Assembly: GCA_032717465.1 (NCBI GenBank)
Contig: CM064697.1
Span: forward strand, 8,483,640 to 8,547,639
Origin: Coenobita brevimanus
Lineage: Eukaryota; Arthropoda; Malacostraca; Decapoda; Coenobitidae
Length of the DNA: 64,000 nucleotides
Reading direction: 5' to 3'
This document shows positions 11,273 to 23,615 of the stretch, piece by piece; within the stretch, counting starts at the first letter, position 1, and every line of letters starts with the position of its first letter. The position numbers and the translations under genes were made by a program. The notes beneath the pieces were generated by a model. It made no database searches and was not told the DNA's origin. It saw only the letters and a list, made by a program, of their open reading frames with translations.

Positions 11273-11397
11273 GGAAATGTCAAAATGTTGGAGGAAAGAT
11301 TGAACCTGCTGTGGGAGAGAAGTTGAAGGAAAGGTCAAGGGCTGCAAGGAAAGAAGGAGAGGAAATTGGAAAATGGCTGGAGGTAAGAGGAAATGGT

Positions 11398-11401
<4 letters not shown>

Positions 11402-11449
<48 letters not shown>
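11402..11449. repeat. (GA)n microsatellite
   Basis: Perfect tract of about 48 bp. Confidence 0.98.
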
Positions 11450-11451
<2 letters not shown>

Positions 11452-11623
11452 CCTAATAGTCGAATGTGGGGGTGAGAAAAAATATGTACTACTCGTTTAC
11501 CCTTCAGGCTGAGGATGTATTTTCCGTTTCGTCTAAGCTATTTACTTTTTTACGTATATTTATTTACTTATTTTATTTATTTACTGCTCTGGAACACCTT
11601 TCATAGTGGAGGAGTACAGTGAA

Positions 11624-11705
11624 TATCGCCTCTAGCCTCTTTATTGCAAGACTTTTCCTCATAATTAAAATCGTCTTAAGGTAACGGGAATAAAAAAAAA
11701 GAATG
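11624..11705 (+). mobile_element. Family A right arm
   Basis: TTTTCCTCATAATTAAAATCG, TCTTAAGGTAACGGGAATAAAA follows the family order (AAAATCGTCT, then GGTAAC..GAATAAAA). A possible partner CCCTTCAGGCTGAGG lies at about 11500. Confidence 0.55.
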
Positions 11706-11846
11706 TGATTAACAGGGTAACATACTGGAGGATATGAAGAAAATATGACGAGAATGAAAACAGAAAGACTTAAAATGCAGTAGAAAAGAAATGACTTAAA
11801 ATAGGGGACGTGATACTCCAAGGCGTTGAGACAGGAAAAAGTTGTA

Positions 11847-12941
<1,095 letters not shown>

Positions 12942-12956
12942 ATCTGTCTGTCTGTC

Positions 12957-13013
<57 letters not shown>

Positions 13014-13038
13014 ATCTGTCTGTCTGTCTGTCTCTCTA
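12942..13038. repeat. (TCTG)n/(TC)n compound microsatellite
   Basis: Blocks of TCTG flank a perfect TC core (about 12980-13004). Confidence 0.97.
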
Positions 13039-13093
13039 AGTTACAAACAGACGAAAATCTTGGCCAAGTTAGTGTAAAGAACTATAAACGGTA

Positions 13094-13926
<833 letters not shown>

Positions 13927-13996
<70 letters not shown>
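13927..13996. repeat. (CA)n microsatellite
   Basis: Perfect tract of about 70 bp. Confidence 0.98.
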
Positions 13997-13998
<2 letters not shown>

Positions 13999-14218
13999 CA
14001 AAATAACACCTGGCTGACTGACTGAGCTTATCTAGTGAGCGGCTCCCTTCACCGCTGGAACTGGGTAGCATTTGAAAGATAATAGTATACCAGGATTCCT
14101 GCTCCTTCTGAGGTGACACACAAAAAAGAAGAAAAGGAAGCTAAAATGGATGGCACGCCAGAAACTTCCAGCGATAAGCAGAGAAGGTAGACTCTTAAGA
14201 GAACATGTTCTCGATGAT

Positions 14219-14470
14219 CCAAGGCTAGGCTAGGTTAGGCTAGGCTGGGTTAGACTGGGCAAGGCCTGGTACGCCAAGGCGAGTCACACTATTACAGTTG
14301 ATTTGGTTATCCAAAGCCGAAAGAATACATCAGTGTAGCTCAGCCTGAGTTTGGCTGAGTTAGGTTGGGTTAGGCTGGGTAAGGAGTAGATAAGACTACG
14401 TTACGTCGGGCTTGATGAGGTTTGATTAGGCTAGGTTAGCTTCAATTAGGCTAGATGAGTTGCGTTAGAC
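14219..14470 (+). repeat. Degenerate TTAGG/TTAGGC-like patch
   Basis: Repeated GGCTAGGCTAGGTTAGGCTA, GGGTTAGACTGGG and GTTAGGTTGGGTTAGGCTGG units occupy 14221-14273 and 14335-14470, with a more unique spacer between. The units are variants of TTAGG, TTAGGC and TTGGG. TTAGG is the arthropod telomere repeat; this tract is far too degenerate to be a functional telomere and may simply be a simple-sequence relic. Confidence 0.65.
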
Positions 14471-14591
14471 CGTGTGTACAGTGAGGCCTAAAGTTGTGCA
14501 ATGTGGCAGTGTGAGGGGGAGGATCGGGTGTGGGAGGCGGCTTGTTAGTTTTTTTTGTGAGTACAGGCCGAGGGTTGGCAGGGAGATTGTG

Positions 14592-14593
<2 letters not shown>

Positions 14594-14622
<29 letters not shown>
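14594..14622. repeat. (CT)n microsatellite
   Basis: Perfect tract of about 29 bp. Confidence 0.97.
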
Positions 14623-14624
<2 letters not shown>

Positions 14625-14769
14625 CCAATATTTATTATGCCGACTGCACAAACAAACAAGTGATTCACGGTCAGGTTGCATTAATTAACGTAAATACTGG
14701 AGTAAAATGTCTATACTTTCCTTATTTACCAATTTCCTCCAGCATGAACCAGCCATCTTTTAACATAGT

Positions 14770-14771
<2 letters not shown>

Positions 14772-14832
<61 letters not shown>

Positions 14833-14835
14833 GAG
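14772..14835. repeat. (GA)n(CAGA)n compound microsatellite
   Basis: A GA tract (14772-14808) changes directly into a CAGA tract. Confidence 0.98.
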
Positions 14836-14994
14836 AAGGGGAGCTGTGAGAAGGGGTAGAGGGATGCTGAGGGGGGATGTATGTGTTATCCCTCATCTGT
14901 GGTGGGTAGGACTGAATGTGGAGGGGGATATCACTAGGAGAGAGGGAGGCGATGTAGGGGGTGATAGCGGCGGCACTGTCACCCTCCACACAGA

Positions 14995-15074
14995 TACCCG
15001 ACACCTGATACCTGACTCCTACCCGACACCTGACACCTGACTCCGACCCGACACCCGACACCCGACACCCGACT
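14995..15074. repeat. CCGACACCTGA-type minisatellite
   Basis: Units CCCGACACCTGATACCTGAC, TCCTACCCGACACCTGACAC and CCCGACACCCGACACCCGAC alternate over about 80 bp (basic unit 7-14 bp). Confidence 0.9.
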
Positions 15075-15127
15075 TTCACCTCACAGCATAGTCCTTTCGT
15101 AATTTCGTTCTATATCCTACAGCTCTT

Positions 15128-15129
<2 letters not shown>

Positions 15130-15182
<53 letters not shown>
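15130..15182. repeat. (CA)n microsatellite
   Basis: Perfect tract of about 52 bp, followed by a short TATATATATA. Confidence 0.98.
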
Positions 15183-15184
<2 letters not shown>

Positions 15185-15459
15185 TATATATATACTACTG
15201 TTCTACACTTACACTAAAAACTTTCACTCCATCAAAACACCTTAATACTAACCTCCCTACATCTCAGCCCCATCCAAAAATTACAATGGGAAAATATTAG
15301 AATTTTTTTTATATCATCCAAATATGAAATTCTCGCTCCCTCTCAGTCTTCCAAAATTACATAAAAAAATTGTGCTCTCATTTACCATTATAATCTTGGT
15401 TGCTCCCTTTGTTGTCTTCCCTAATATTACACCAGAAATTACAGTCCAATATCCCACCG

Positions 15460-15462
<3 letters not shown>

Positions 15463-15514
<52 letters not shown>
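15463..15514. repeat. (CT)n microsatellite
   Basis: Perfect tract of about 52 bp inside a 131-codon forward frame (15324-15719). The frame starts with a hydrophobic segment but then is carried by Ser-Leu and His-Thr repeats, so it is not a supported gene. Confidence 0.98.
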
Positions 15515-15517
<3 letters not shown>

Positions 15518-15600
15518 CTCCGTCAGTATACCTAATTCTAACCCCCCTCCTTTCATCTCAGGCTCTCCCTACATGCCATTCTTCCACGCCCCCTTCACGA

Positions 15601-15615
15601 CTCTCTCTCTCTCTC

Positions 15616-15677
<62 letters not shown>
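15601..15677. repeat. (CT)n(CA)n compound microsatellite
   Basis: CT for about 17 bp, then CA for about 58 bp. Confidence 0.98.
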
Positions 15678-15678
<1 letters not shown>

Positions 15679-15814
15679 ACGCATCCTCGTCCTCCATCTC
15701 TCCCAAACGGCCCTGGTGATGTGAGGACTTGGCAGGCTAATCATATTCTCGGAGGGGGTGTGAGGCTCGACTTAATTGCTTATCAAATATTAATTACCCA
15801 TCTGCCCGGCTTAC

Positions 15815-16560
15815 ATGAAGGGGAGGTTGATTTTGAGAGGGTGTGATGGGGAGGTATGGAGGAGGAAAGAATGGTGGAGGTGGAGGGAAAAAGACAAGGT
15901 GGAGAGAATAGGTGTAGGGACGCGGAGAGAAAAGAAAAGGCAGGGAAAGAAAGTGAAACAAAAACAGAAGGTGGGGAGAGGAAGTGGGGGAAGGTAGAGA
16001 GGAAAAGGTGGATTGAGGTGAAGAGGAATGGTTGAAGGAGGCGGAGAAAGGAAGGGAATTGAGAGGTACATGTGAAGAGGTGGAGAGAAATTGTAAATGA
16101 GCGAGGGGAGATGGAAGGTGACAAGGGAGACTGAAGGATATAAGGAGAAAAGGTGAGACGAAGGAGATGGCGGGAGGTGGAAAGAAAAGTTGGACGAAGG
16201 AAAGTCTGTGGAGAAATGAGGAGAGGACTGGTGGATGGAGTTGAGGGTAAGAGAAGAGGAAAGGTAAGTGAAAAGGAAAGAGGGAAGGAGGTTGCGAGAC
16301 TGCCAGAAAAAAAAAAGAAGAAAAGAAAAGAGAGAAGAGAAAGAAGAAATTATGGGAAGAGAGAATCAGGAAATGACCCGATGTCTGATAAAGAGAAAAA
16401 TGCCGTGATAAGGACGAAGCAACGTAGAAGGCAGTGTTAACAGAACGGACAAGGCAGATGGAAAGGAGACACTGAAGGAAGGAAGGGTGGAAGGAAGGAA
16501 AGAAGGTAGGAGAGAGTAATCAGACGGAGGTAAGAAAGTAATATGGGAGGTAACTATGAC
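15815..16560. repeat. Polypurine tract
   Basis: Top strand A/G-rich with irregular ggtgga(g)aga and gaaaagg units over about 700 bp. Forward frames are Arg/Glu/Lys/Gly-rich and reverse frames Ser/Pro/Leu/Phe-rich, as composition predicts. No domain. Confidence 0.85.
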
Positions 16561-16562
16561 AC

Positions 16563-16564
<2 letters not shown>

Positions 16565-16607
<43 letters not shown>
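16565..16607. repeat. (GA)n microsatellite
   Basis: Tract of about 40 bp. Confidence 0.98.
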
Positions 16608-16609
<2 letters not shown>

Positions 16610-16759
16610 ACGTAATATACAGACATAATACAACCAATTAGTGTTCATGGCTAGGGATCAACACCCTCACGGCAATAATGTTAACTTAGCATCTGCCATA
16701 GGATGGGGCCCTAGTCATTTAACAAGCTTCCAATACCTCTTCCACAGAACTAGGAAAAT

Positions 16760-16762
<3 letters not shown>

Positions 16763-16829
<67 letters not shown>
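16763..16829. repeat. (CA)n microsatellite
   Basis: Perfect tract of about 66 bp. Confidence 0.98.
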
Positions 16830-16831
<2 letters not shown>

Positions 16832-17265
16832 ATCAGATTAAAGTATACTGTTCACTTGAACTGGGCCTAAAATGGCAATCACTCCACCCTGAATGCTGAG
16901 CTGTAACAAGGGATTAAAACTAGAATATGGTGCCGGTCACGAGGAAGTGCTATGGAAAAGATGTAGCGCCGTAGCACTGTTGCATTACACAGTCAAGCTA
17001 CGTGAAATAAGCTCCAAAATAACGAAAATATCGACCTTGTCAAAATACATGAACTATGTTTTTTCTTTAATAATGAGGTATAAAGTAGTAAGGAAGAAGT
17101 GCTAGAGAGAATACTAAGCTCACGGGAATAATACAGCACAAAAACAGCAGAGCAGGATGAAGACCAAACAGCCATAATGAAAACCAAACAGCCATCGCGA
17201 CGCCCTACTGCGATAAACTGCACATCTAACACTTCTCGGCACACTCGCCCCTGTTTACAATCTCG
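16830..17265. other. Non-coding stretch
   Basis: Mixed composition with a local duplication of 'accaaacagccat' at about 17163-17193. No gene recognised. Confidence 0.6.
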
Positions 17266-17267
17266 GT

Positions 17268-17605
17268 GTATGTGTGTGAGGCAAATAAACTAAATTTACA
17301 ATGGAAGAAATGACACCCACTTACTGATATTGTGTTTACTGTATTAGGTAAACTAACGATTCAGGATGGAATAATTGTAATCCATATACTTTCAAGTCTG
17401 TATAATCTGAGATCAACTGCTTAGAATGGAAATTTAAAACCCACACACTCAAGCTGCATTTATTCTGAGACAAACTATTCAGCATGGAAGTATTTAAGCC
17501 CATGTACTTAAGTTGTGTTTATTCTGTGAGGTAAATTATTTAGAACGGAAGAAATACAACCGATAAAAAAATTGTGTTTACTCTTTCATCTGGATAATTC
17601 ACGAC
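17268..17605. repeat. Diverged tandem array, unit about 57-65 bp, five to six copies
   Basis: Units begin near 17268, 17329, 17394, 17451, 17510 and 17570. The consensus order is AAGTTGTGTTTATTCTGTGA, GGTAAACTATTCAG, AATGGAAGAATTTAA and CCCATATACTT. All copies are head to tail with many substitutions. No coding frame is shared. Confidence 0.85.
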
Positions 17606-17799
17606 ACGGTGATATATATACACATACTATGCTGAGCCTGGCTGATGCTCATTTTCATAATTTATTTTAAAAAATACTGTCACCAGTAGAAGGAATACAG
17701 AGAATACTTTTAACTCAGAATTATGACCTTTTTATCTCTATGTTGAGGAAATAATGTAATGAGATATGTAGGCAGACTAATATCGCCCCTACCATCATC

Positions 17800-17915
17800 G
17801 TAACCATAACTCCAAATAAATGAATCATCACAACCACCACCATCATCATCGTCGTCGTCATCACCACCGTAACCCAAAGTCCTATTAACAAAATCATCAT
17901 CATCATCATAACCAT
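17800..17915. repeat. Degenerate trinucleotide tract (ATC/CCA/CGT)
   Basis: ACCACCACCATCATCATCGT continuing into CGTCGTCATCACCACC, then a separate CATCATCATCATC block. Gives spurious Asp- or Met-rich reverse frames. Confidence 0.9.
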
Positions 17916-17989
17916 AATTCCCACTAAAAAGGTGGGTAATTCCAAAAACTATCGTCAATAATAGGCGCTTCCTTTCTCTTCACGAAAGC

Positions 17990-18440
17990 TGATTTAACCC
18001 TGCGAGTTTCTCAAAGCTGGAAAAATTAGCCTAATGGTGGAGGGAATAATACAGAATGTCCAAATTTCTTCCATCACAAAGGTAATCTACACAGTTTTAG
18101 TTTTTGAGCTGCAGTAGGTCTCTCCCAACTAAGAAATACTGTCTGACGTAAATGGAAAATATAAAATCAACTTTGTATTTCGTGGTATAAAGGTAAAAAA
18201 AATAAAAAAGTTATCATCATTTTACCCCTTCAGTCTAGTACATTTTAGGTCAAGGGAAATCGGGCAGAGTAAAAGATGTTCTGTTAGGGTGAATATTGTG
18301 CTTTAATGGTGGTATGATGGTAACATATCGATAACGGCATCACACCAGTATTACAGCCCTGCTCGCTGGGAACAGTTATTACCAACATCACATTGCATAC
18401 TGGTACCACACCCGCACCTTACCAACTACATATATATATA
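17990..18440. other. Non-coding stretch with possible family A remnants
   Basis: TTTAACCCTGCGAGTTTCTC at about 17992 and TTACCCCTTCAGTCTAGTAC at about 18228 resemble family A outer ends. No paired arms could be aligned with confidence. Confidence 0.4.
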
Positions 18441-18444
18441 CTTA

Positions 18445-18446
<2 letters not shown>

Positions 18447-18493
<47 letters not shown>

Positions 18494-18562
18494 AAAGACA
18501 AAAACTTAATTGCATCAATGTTGACTATACCCACAAAAACAGCGGTACAGGTTCTACTGGGC

Positions 18563-18649
<87 letters not shown>

Positions 18650-18800
18650 CACACATGATAAAATTAACGTAAAAATTATACATGTGTAATCTGAAGAAAA
18701 TATAACTGGAAATGTTCGACTGGTAACTTTCACGTACACACATACTAACATTATAATTACCTATCATCATTCAAATTACACGATACACACACTCAAATAT

Positions 18801-18846
<46 letters not shown>

Positions 18847-18853
18847 ACACACC
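18447..18853. repeat. Three (CA)n microsatellites
   Basis: CA tracts at 18447-18493, 18567-18645 and 18802-18853 are separated by AT-rich unique DNA. All poly Cys-Val reverse frames here are artefacts. Confidence 0.97.
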
Positions 18854-18885
18854 ACGAATCAAGCACACAGACAAAACTAATCGAT

Positions 18886-19380
18886 TTGAGTTAGCGCGCT
18901 CCAGCCACGTACTCCTCCCTCTCCACCACCCTCCTTCCAGCGCCACCCTCGACAAAATGGCGGACGCTGCCTCCCACAACCCACACTCGGCTTAGCGACT
19001 CCTGGATCCAATCGCCCCATCGCCGGTATTTCCAAGCCAGTTAACAATTCTCGTGATTCGAACGCTGGGTTGGTCTTTTTTTGTCGCACTCCGCCGCCTG
19101 TGAGGGGTCCCTGAGGTTGGGCCGGGAGACAGGACAGGCGTGCAAGGACGAGGGTTTTATTGCAGGACGGCCCTAACCTGCGGGCAAGAGCAGGCAATTG
19201 ACGCAGCAACAAAAACACGGTTCGCATGGGAGAGAAAGAGTGAGGACGGACGGTCGGGTTTTCAACAGCGGGCGAAGGGGAGGGAGGAGGTGTGGAGAAG
19301 TACGGGAGAGAAGGAGAGAGAGAGAGAGAGGAAAAAATTATACTGCTTTCAAACCGGGCCGAATTGGAGCCAGTGAGCGT
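18886..19380 (+). promoter_or_regulatory. GC-rich promoter or first-exon candidate with AAAATGGCGG
   Basis: This is the most GC- and CpG-rich non-repetitive patch in the window, with many CG dinucleotides between 18890 and 19280. At 18954-18963 it holds AAAATGGCGG, which resembles the AAnATGGCGGC element (YY1-type) found just downstream of many animal transcription starts. The ATG opens only a 12-codon frame. The forward frames further on (19140-19376, 19198-19467) and the 116-codon reverse frame (18877-19227) have no domain I recognise. A 5' untranslated exon or a chance GC patch are both possible. Confidence 0.35.
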
Positions 19381-19424
19381 CTCGGTGTTCCCGGTGAGAT
19401 ATTGGGGGTCGTCTGCACTCCCGC

Positions 19425-19875
19425 CGCTTCGCCCTTTCCTTCACTAAGTCGTCCTTTCCTTCAGTAAGTCGTCCCTTCTTTCATACCTTCGCTCCTTCCT
19501 TCATACCTTCGTCCTTTCCTTCGCAGAGTTGCCCCCTCCTTCACAGCATCGCCCATCCTTTCATAAAGTCGTCCCTTACTTCAATAAATCGTCTCTTCCT
19601 TGACTAAGTCGTCTCCTTCATTCCTTCTTCCTTCTTTCATTCCTTAGTCCCTTCCTTCATTCCATCGACCCCTCCTTCAAAACGCTGCCATCTCTTTCAT
19701 ATCGTCGTCCCTTCCTTTGTAACGTTCTCTCCTTCACAAAGTTCCCTTCTTCATAACGCCTCTAGTTTCCTTATCCTCCTTCACAACATTTCCTCCTTCA
19801 TAACGCCCCCTCCTTTCTTACCCTCCTTCACTATATTCCCTCCTGCATAACGCCCTCTCCTTCGTTCCGTCTCCT
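19425..19875. repeat. Degenerate minisatellite, unit about 21 bp
   Basis: About twenty imperfect units of the type TCCTTCATAAAGTCGTCCC (variants TTCCTTCGCAGAGTTGCCC, CTTCATTCCATCGACCCC, CTTCACAACATTTCC) run head to tail. No coding content. Confidence 0.8.
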
Positions 19876-20506
19876 CCGCCGTAAGGTTAGGGTCATGGCC
19901 GGGTGTGGGGAGTGACGCTGTGGTGACCGGCGACAAAAAGCGGGATAATTGGAACCAAATTGACATCACCGCGCCGAGGAAGCAGAAAAACGAAAATAAG
20001 GAAAACTGAGGTGGACGCAAAAATAAAGACACGGAGCACTAAACAGACAAGCTGCTTCATTATCACTGGAAAGTTAAGAAAGAGACTGGTATTCATTTCC
20101 TAATAATCTGTTGATGTCTGCCTGCTTCAGTTTGCCTCTTCTGCTTCTCAACCATCTGTCTGTTGTCCCTGCTGCCTCTTAAAGCAAAAAGGTAAGCAAA
20201 AATTTATTCATATATAAGTTGTGCAGTACTAGCTTAGCTACTATACAATGTGAGGCAGTAATTGTTTCCTTGTGTGTGTCCCAGTGACGCTGACGATGCC
20301 AGCACATTCCCGCCATGAAATCTGAGATGCGGCACCAGACTAAGCGGACCAAACTTTTGATTTAAGATCACAAGAACTGATTCCCACGGAAAGCCCTCTG
20401 ATTTGAGGCAAAACGGCTTTGACGTTGTGTATCTATATGTCAAAGGATGTAGTATGTAGTACATATACAAGAAGAATTCTGTGACATGAACACATTTTGT
20501 GTGTGC

Positions 20507-20509
<3 letters not shown>
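19876..20509. other. Non-coding stretch
   Basis: Mixed composition, no gene or repeat recognised. Confidence 0.55.

Positions 20510-20537
<28 letters not shown>
20510..20537. repeat. (AT)n microsatellite
   Basis: Perfect tract of about 28 bp. Confidence 0.97.
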
Positions 20538-20940
20538 CTAACAAAATGTGAAACCTTGGAACCAAAATGTCAGCGACCTTTACCACACGTTTCTATATTT
20601 TTAAAACTCAAAAGTTGGTCACACGTTAAATAGTTGAGTCTTGCTGAAATTATTCATGTGAAAAACGTGCATTAGAGCAATCTAGGAAACGAGAATTTTA
20701 AAAATGCGTTGACAAGAAATCATTTCTGCAGAATTTCTAAACTTAACCCGGCTGAGCTATTTGACGCATGACAAAATCCGGAGATGAATTATAAGTGTTC
20801 CGGCACTGCGAAGGCCCTAATTTTATGCCAGAGTGATTCTCGATTTTGCCAAACTATTCAAACAATTTTTAGTCGGAGATTTTTTTTTTTTTTTACATCC
20901 CTTCCTCCTGCTATTATGGTAACATCAATATTTCTGTTAT

Positions 20941-21115
20941 TTATCCCCTTCAAACTAATGACGTGTATGCAATTATATTTTTGCTTCAGATGATTCTCTT
21001 CACCTTAGGAGACACTTCAAAAGGTCGGTTATATAGTAGGCTTCATCAACCCTATCAATACGAGGTCCTTCCTGCTCAGAATAAAATTGTCTAAAAGGAA
21101 AAAAAGTATTTTTAG
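20941..21115. mobile_element. Family A foldback element
   Basis: Left side ATCCCCTTCAAACTAATGACG, then GCTTCAGATGATTCTCTTCA. Centre GGCTTCATCAACCC. Right side GAGGTCCTTCCTGCTCAGAA then TAAAATTGTCTAAAAGG. Arms are in inverted orientation. TTAA flanks are eroded. Confidence 0.65.
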
Positions 21116-21174
21116 ATTATGGGGAAAATAAAAGAAAGGTTATCTCCACATCTTCAACAAAACAAAGAAAAATA

Positions 21175-21381
21175 TTAACCCTTTCGGTACTATGATTCCT
21201 TGTTTACTTAACCTTTCGCTTCAACTAAAAGAATTTATGTAGCTAATGCAGACCTCTTGCAATAAAGATTGTTTTCTAGCCTCTAACCCCATCCCTTCCT
21301 GACGTGTCTCCTAAGGGAAATGAAGTCGCCTGGTGGTAGCAAGAATAATGTTATAAATCTTCACTGTCTTGAAATGGTTAA
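21175..21381. mobile_element. Family A element with TTAA at both ends
   Basis: Begins TTAACCCTTTCGGTACTATG (TTAA at 21175-21178) and ends CACTGTCTTGAAATGGTTAA (TTAA at 21378-21381). The right arm carries CTAAGGGAAATGAAGTCGCC then TGGTGGTAGCAAGAATAA. About 207 bp. No open frame. A non-autonomous, TTAA-flanked foldback is the best description. Confidence 0.8.
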
Positions 21382-21487
21382 GTAGTTCAGTTCAATGACA
21401 TATTTTTCATTCATTCTTTCTGTAGACGGAGAGACTTCTCGACCTGGATAAGTTATATATAGCCTTCAATATTTTTTTTTTTTTTAA

Positions 21488-21560
21488 TCGGAGGCTCTAC
21501 CAAGTTTAATAAATTCGTCCGGTAGCAACAGGAATAAAAAATACAATTGAGGGAATCGCA
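21488..21560 (+). mobile_element. Family A right half
   Basis: GAGGCTCTACCAAGTTTAATAAATTCGTCC, GGTAGCAACAGGAATAAAA, AATACAATTGAGGGAATCGC keeps the order of the right arm. Confidence 0.65.
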
Positions 21561-21867
21561 GTGTAGGCATTAATAACACTCAAAGCACCGTGTACTGAGA
21601 GAGACAGCTATCTTCTCAAAGTTTGACGAATACATAGCGGAAAAATCGAACCAAATGAAATACGCACTAGTAGAGACAGGGTTTTCATTGTAGGTCGCCT
21701 GTTGTAAATCTTCAGACGCAAGTGGGATGATATTTGTTTCTCTGACTCTACACAGCCGACACTGAGGCAGTCGCTGGAACGCCGCCCATGTCTTCTTAAC
21801 CCAATCAACACGGGAGGTGTTTATTTATTTACTTATTTATTTTTGCCATTTCCTGACGATTTAATCC

Positions 21868-21945
21868 CCTGGGCCCGTATTCTCGTCGGTTAATGAAGCA
21901 CCCTAACACCTTTTCCTGAGCAATTTATTTTGCTTATAACTCCTT
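21868..21945 (+). mobile_element. Family B left arm
   Basis: GGGCCCGTATTCTCGTCGGT, GAAGCACCCTAACACCTTTTCC and GAGCAATTTATTTTGC match the left arm of the copy at 32614 almost word for word. No right arm was found within about 300 bp. Confidence 0.75.
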
Positions 21946-22039
21946 ACTGTTTTGTGTTATATAAATCCTTCTGATATCACCATACTCTGCACAAGTAACG
22001 TACAGAAGGATTTTATGCAGCCATATATAATATTAATAA

Positions 22040-22140
22040 ACCCCTTCAATAAGAGAGGTCTTTCTTGAGATGGATTTCTCAAGTTCAACAAAATCACCTG
22101 GGAGAAAGAACATATTAACAGGGACATCACTAGGATTCAA
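22040..22140 (+). mobile_element. Family A right half
   Basis: AATAAACCCCTTCAATAAGAG, GTCTTTCTTGAGATGG, CAAGTTCAACAAAATCACCTGG and AGGGACATCACTAGG follow the central and right-arm order of the family. Confidence 0.55.
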
Positions 22141-22908
22141 AAGTTTAATGAGAAGGTTTAATAGGCTTAATTAAGGCCTCTAATTTTTCAAGGGCTAAGG
22201 AGTATGGATTGTATATTACCCAAGTATTACCTGACTTTCATAATATTAAAATCCCTCAGAGTTTTTACCTCCAAGGACTTCAATGACGTTTTTACCATTA
22301 ATTCTTGCTCTCTCCAGGCAGCTTTTTTCCGATCACCCTTTCTTTTCCTTTTTTTTTTTTTTTTTTTTTTTTTTGTGGGTTAGATTCAGCCTTCATTAAC
22401 CCCTCCGCTACAAAAGGTCTTCCCTAATTTCAATATAAATCTCTGTTATTAGTAATTCGAATATAATAATGTATCATTAGCGAGAATCGAGCAAAATACG
22501 GATGGATTTAAAACGCACTTCAATAATCTTTTAGCTCTCAGGGGTCCTACTCTATTTAATCTGGCTATCATCGTAAGCTCGTCCACTCTAAAAAAAAAAT
22601 AAAAAAAATATTCATGGTTTTCTTGCATCTCAATTACAATAAAAACTCTACTTCAATTCCGCCATTTTTGAGTGGTGATGGATTGATAAACACAGCAAAT
22701 GTAGCTCAAAAGTTAAATCTCCTCCAATACCCCAGCAATGTGTGAAATTACCTTAATATTTCCTTAATATTTGTAATCAGGTATTCCACAGGTAATTATT
22801 CGAAATTAGTTATACCTGAGCCATCAATTTTGAATGATAAATAGCTCTGCGTCTGGCTGTTCCCGTCGATGTGAAGATTAACCAGAATCGCACAATAAGG
22901 CAATGGCA

Positions 22909-22912
<4 letters not shown>
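22141..22912. other. AT-rich stretch with family A traces
   Basis: Contains T26 at about 22349-22374 and phrases such as CATTAACCCCTCCGCTAC, AAAGGTCTTCCCTAATTTCAAT (about 22396-22437) that match the family A centre. No gene. Confidence 0.55.

Positions 22913-22968
<56 letters not shown>
22913..22968. repeat. (CA)n microsatellite abutting a family A arm
   Basis: CA tract of about 55 bp, directly followed by TCCAGACGATTCTATTCAGC (22968-22987), the reverse-complement inner arm of family A. Confidence 0.95.
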
Positions 22969-22970
<2 letters not shown>

Positions 22971-23351
22971 CAGACGATTCTATTCAGCTTGGGAAAGACT
23001 AATTAAGCTCCAGCGGTCAGATGGAACTCTCAAAAATTCCTTCATTCCCTTTAACTTGGACCAAATATTAATCTTTTTGTAGCCTGTTTCGCATTGCTCA
23101 GTGGCAAAAGACAATGGTACGGCTTTCCATCGATTTCATACCATTCCTTGTGACTAGCATCGCCATCTAGTGTTTTATCTATTGTTATATCTCAGCAATC
23201 AGGATGGAGGAGTGGCAATTTTAGTTCAAGTTAAAGTGAACAGAGTTTTTAGTAGGCGGTTCTCCTAAGATGAGCAATACCCCCCCGTGCTAATTATAAT
23301 ATGCGGGAAAAAATGCGATATTGTGTTGATAAGCCCATTCAGTCCGATGGC

Positions 23352-23352
23352 G

Positions 23353-23415
<63 letters not shown>
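23352..23415. repeat. (CT)n microsatellite
   Basis: CT tract with one TTT interruption. Confidence 0.98.
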
Positions 23416-23416
<1 letters not shown>

Positions 23417-23429
23417 GTTGTTCTTGCTG

Positions 23430-23615
23430 ATCCAAACAATTTTTTTTTCCAGCTTCAAACGGATTTTTTTTTCTTTCCCGAGTGACGGGGTAAGACAGAC
23501 TCTTCATTAACCGCTACAATGGATGTCCCTCAAACTAAATAAAAACGATGTAAAACATAAATAAAACTCCATAAAACTATATTTAAAAAAAAAGCGCCAC
23601 CGGGATGAAGGGTTA
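23430..23615. mobile_element. Family A element, diverged
   Basis: CCAAACAATTTTTTTTTCCAGC and GAGTGACGGGGTAAGACAG form the left side. TTCATTAACCGCTACAATGG is central. GTCCCTCAAACTAAATAAAA and GCGCCACCGGGATGAAGGGT form the right side. Poly-A/T runs lie in both arms. Confidence 0.55.

Noticed and set aside
14219..14470. Functional telomere
   Set aside because: Units are degenerate and interrupted, and unique sequence lies on both sides.
15324..15719. 131-codon forward frame starting MKFSLPLSLPKLHKK with a hydrophobic segment
   Set aside because: After about 45 codons it consists of CT and CA microsatellite translation, and there is no supporting gene structure.
19045..19070. tRNA B-box-like GTGATTCGAACGC
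   Set aside because: No cloverleaf on either side; it lies in the GC-rich patch by chance.
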